Assembly (NCBI GenBank): GCA_946530565.1
Contig: CAMNAE010000101.1
Location: 1 to 6,477 of the forward strand
Reading direction: 5' to 3'
Length of the DNA stretch: 6,477 nucleotides
DNA from: an uncultured Oscillibacter sp.
Lineage (GTDB): Bacteria; Bacillota; Clostridia; Oscillospirales; Oscillospiraceae
Below are positions 5,336 through 6,477 of this stretch, in pieces (position 1 is the first letter of the stretch; each line of letters starts with the position of its first letter). The notes below the pieces were generated by a model. That model was not told where the DNA came from. It searched no databases and worked only from the letters and a program-made list of their open reading frames with translations. Position numbers and translations under genes: made by a program.

Positions 5336-6159
5336 TAGTCTTTGCCCCTTTCCAGTTCATTGAATGCGCGTTCCCAGTCCGCGTCGTCGAGCGCGATGAA
5401 GTGACTCTTCGAGTTGCCGATCAGGAACGAAAGGCCCGTGCCCGGAACGGTGTCGCAGATGATCATGTGGGGCTTGGCCTCGGTGGAGCTCTTCGCGCGG
5501 TCGACAGCGGCCACGAGCTCGGAGATGCTGTTGCCGTTCACGCGCTGGACGTCGAAGTTGAAGGCGCTGAACTTGTCGTGCAGGGGCTCGGTGTCCATGA
5601 CGTCCTTCGTCTTGCCGTCGGCCTGGATTCCGTTGGCGTCGACAAAGGCGATGATGTTGTCGAGCTTGTGGTAGCCCGCGGACATCGCGGCCTCCCAGGT
5701 CGGGCCCTCGGCAAGCTCGCCGTCGCCCATCATGATATAGACCTTCGCGTCGGAGCCCTTGCGCTTGAGGCCCATCGCCATGCCCACGGCCGTCGGCAGG
5801 CCCAGGCCGATCGAGCCGCCGGAGATCTCGATGCCGGGAGTGAAGGCGGGCATGCTCGACATCGGCAGGCGGGAATCGTCCTTGCCGTAGGTATCGAGCC
5901 AGTCCTTCGGGAAGAAGCCGGCCTCGGCCATAGCCGCGTAAACGGCGATCGCATTGTGGCCGGCCGAGAGCAGGAAGCGGTCGCGGCCCTCCCACTTCGG
6001 ATCGTCTGCGTGGTAGTTCATCGCGTGGAAATACAGGACCGTCAGGAAATCGGCGGCGCCCAGAGACTGTGCAATGAAGCCGCGCTTATCAAGATGTGCC
6101 ATGCGCAGGACGTTCTTGCGAACCTCATAGGCTTTTTCGATGAGCTCTTCTCTGTTCAT
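5335..6159 (-). CDS. Split transketolase, N-terminal subunit (thiamine-diphosphate-binding)
   Basis: A 274-residue protein. The cofactor motif is clear: GDGELAEG (145-152), E156 and N176 in VDANGIQ bind Mg2+ and the diphosphate. SAGH (65-68) supplies the His matching E. coli TktA H66, and H253 probably matches H261. Two other substrate-channel histidines are absent in a gap-free alignment: KSGHPGAPMG corresponds to KRGFIAQSLG (H26 to F28), and the PGHPE segment to PMSSM (H100 to S101). Length fits N-terminal subunits of split transketolases. The ATG at 6159 has AAGGGAG five bases upstream; a TTG at 6183 in frame is less likely. It is the first gene of the operon, behind a TTGACA promoter that carries a palindrome. 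Known split enzymes with special substrates include apulose-4-phosphate transketolase (AptAB) and the sulfosugar transketolase SqwGH; I cannot match it to either by reading. Confidence 0.9.
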   Translation of the reverse strand: MNREELIEKAYEVRKNVLRMAHLDKRGFIAQSLGAADFLTVLYFHAMNYHADDPKWEGRDRFLLSAGHNAIAVYAAMAEAGFFPKDWLDTYGKDDSRLPMSSMPAFTPGIEISGGSIGLGLPTAVGMAMGLKRKGSDAKVYIMMGDGELAEGPTWEAAMSAGYHKLDNIIAFVDANGIQADGKTKDVMDTEPLHDKFSAFNFDVQRVNGNSISELVAAVDRAKSSTEAKPHMIICDTVPGTGLSFLIGNSKSHFIALDDADWERAFNELERGKD

Positions 6160-6190
6160 GAGTACTCCCTTCGTTTCGTTCAAGTCATTT

Positions 6191-6206
6191 CATCCAACGT
6201 AGGATG
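6191..6206. repeat. Inverted repeat CATCC-N6-GGATG in the transketolase leader
   Basis: Perfect 5-bp arms lie near the 5' end of the predicted leader, just downstream of the promoter palindrome. It may be a 5'-end hairpin or a second protein site. The arms are short, so the evidence is limited. Confidence 0.3.
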
Positions 6207-6207
6207 T

Positions 6208-6223
6208 TAGTATCATCATACTA
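6208..6223. promoter_or_regulatory. Operator-like palindrome over the -10 box of the transketolase promoter
   Basis: TAGTAT and ATACTA form perfect 6-bp arms around a 4-bp centre. One arm is the -10 box itself and the other covers the transcript start, so a bound protein would block transcription. The TAGTA/TACTA arms resemble the TGGTA/TACCA arms at the gntR promoter (4243-4265). The nearby FCD regulator is the best candidate to bind here. Confidence 0.5.
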
Positions 6224-6246
6224 TTCTCTCGTCATGGATTTGTCAA
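6218..6246 (-). promoter_or_regulatory. Sigma-A promoter of the split transketolase operon
   Basis: On the minus strand, -35 TTGACA (6241-6246), a 17-bp spacer and -10 TAGTAT (6218-6223). The transcript would start near 6211, giving a leader of about 50 bases to the ATG at 6159. An overlapping TATGAT would need a 20-bp spacer and is less likely as the -10 box. Confidence 0.65.
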
Positions 6247-6329
6247 TTCACAGCACTGCCAAAATTTTCAAGGCTGTTTTGTGCGTTATCACGGGATGTG
6301 CAAAGCACCGCTGCCCGCTTACGCCAAGA

Positions 6330-6345
6330 GCAAAAATATTTTTGC
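6330..6345. repeat. Perfect 16-bp AT-rich palindrome upstream of the tRNA promoter
   Basis: GCAAAAATATTTTTGC is its own reverse complement. It lies 20 bp upstream of the tRNA -35 box, at about -55 to -70, and about 85 bp upstream of the -35 box of the divergent transketolase promoter. Its phased A and T tracts could act as an upstream (UP-like) element or a bend. A protein site is equally possible. Confidence 0.5.
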
Positions 6346-6364
6346 GGTTCCGGCAGAAAAGGTC

Positions 6365-6393
6365 TTGACAAGCATCGCCGCACCTGATATATT
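6365..6393 (+). promoter_or_regulatory. Promoter of the tRNA-Ala gene
   Basis: TTGACA (6365-6370), a 17-bp spacer and TATATT (6388-6393). Transcription would start near 6400, about 27 bases before the mature tRNA 5' end. A strong consensus -35 box is expected for a stable RNA gene. Confidence 0.75.
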
Positions 6394-6426
6394 ATACAAG
6401 CTATTTGAACGCAGCAGCACACATAT

Positions 6427-6477
6427 GGGGGTATAGCTCAGCTGGGAGAGCGCTTGACTGGCAGTCAAGAGGTCAGC
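6427..6477 (+). tRNA. tRNA-Ala (anticodon GGC), 5' part
   Basis: The acceptor strand GGGGGTA (6427-6433) is followed by TA and the D arm GCTC...GAGC. The anticodon stem CTTGA/TCAAG encloses the 7-base loop CTGGCAG, with anticodon GGC at 6460-6462, which reads the alanine codons GCC and GCU. The variable loop AGGTC and the first T-stem bases are present; the rest, including the acceptor 3' strand, lies beyond the window. Other genes may follow on the same transcript. Confidence 0.93.

Noticed and set aside
4178..5338. Long plus-strand open frame of 386 codons opposite the transketolase C-subunit
   Set aside because: It is the antisense shadow of a clear gene in GC-rich DNA, with Arg/Asp/Val-rich low-complexity composition and no domain signal.
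6160..6183. TTG start eight codons upstream for the transketolase N-subunit
   Set aside because: The ATG at 6159 has AAGGGAG at good spacing, and the conserved protein begins there.
5401..6210. Plus-strand open frame of 269 codons opposite the transketolase N-subunit
   Set aside because: Antisense shadow of a gene with intact thiamine-diphosphate motifs; composition is biased and there is no start signal.
6244..6264. TTGGCA on the minus strand upstream of the transketolase operon, as a second sigma-54 promoter
   Set aside because: The GC of the -12 element is missing at the required spacing, and a good sigma-A promoter is present.
6427..6477. tRNA-Ala as an integration site of a mobile element
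   Set aside because: No integrase, direct repeat of a tRNA end, or phage gene is visible; only the 5' part of the tRNA is in the window.

Overview
The window looks like chromosomal DNA of a GC-rich anaerobic member of the Clostridia (Bacillota). This is an inference from four things: strong AGGAGG-type ribosome binding sites, textbook sigma-A promoters (TTGACA, 17-bp spacer, TATGAT), a lysA of the form common in gut Clostridia, and a two-gene (split) transketolase. I see no insertion sequence, prophage gene or CRISPR array.

Layout from left to right. At 1-459 (minus) is the N-terminal part of a CaiB/BaiF (class III) CoA-transferase, cut by the window edge. At 460-765 is a gene-free stretch of about 300 bp, unusually dense in inverted and direct repeats. 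On the minus strand it holds a good match to a sigma-54 (-24/-12) promoter for the CoA-transferase gene, and the repeats upstream could be activator sites. Next, all on the minus strand, come relB (1630-1935), relE (1323-1646) and a NUDIX hydrolase (766-1275). They probably form one transcription unit from a near-consensus promoter at 1956-1984. Divergent from relB is lysA, diaminopimelate decarboxylase (2144-3412, plus), with its own near-consensus promoter. lysA converges on a GntR/FCD regulator gene (3471-4220, minus), and the two share a strong bidirectional terminator at 3432-3462.

Upstream of the regulator, and also on the minus strand, is a two-gene split transketolase operon: the thiamine-diphosphate-binding N-terminal subunit (5335-6159), then the C-terminal subunit (4349-5335). 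The two genes overlap at TAATG and end in a terminator at 4301-4341. Divergent from the operon, at the right edge, a tRNA-Ala(GGC) gene begins at 6427 behind its own promoter and is cut by the window end.

Working together: relB/relE is a toxin-antitoxin pair and lysA makes lysine. The GntR/FCD protein is the natural candidate regulator of the transketolase operon, because the two are adjacent and both promoters carry inverted repeats with TrGTA/TACyA half-sites. The most interesting feature is the transketolase. It keeps the cofactor-binding and catalytic residues. Aligned by eye to E. coli TktA, however, it lacks two substrate-channel histidines, the donor/acceptor-recognising aspartate and three of four phosphate-contacting residues. 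It is therefore unlikely to be a housekeeping pentose-phosphate enzyme and probably acts on another, possibly non-phosphorylated, substrate. The second item is the sigma-54-type control region of the CoA-transferase.
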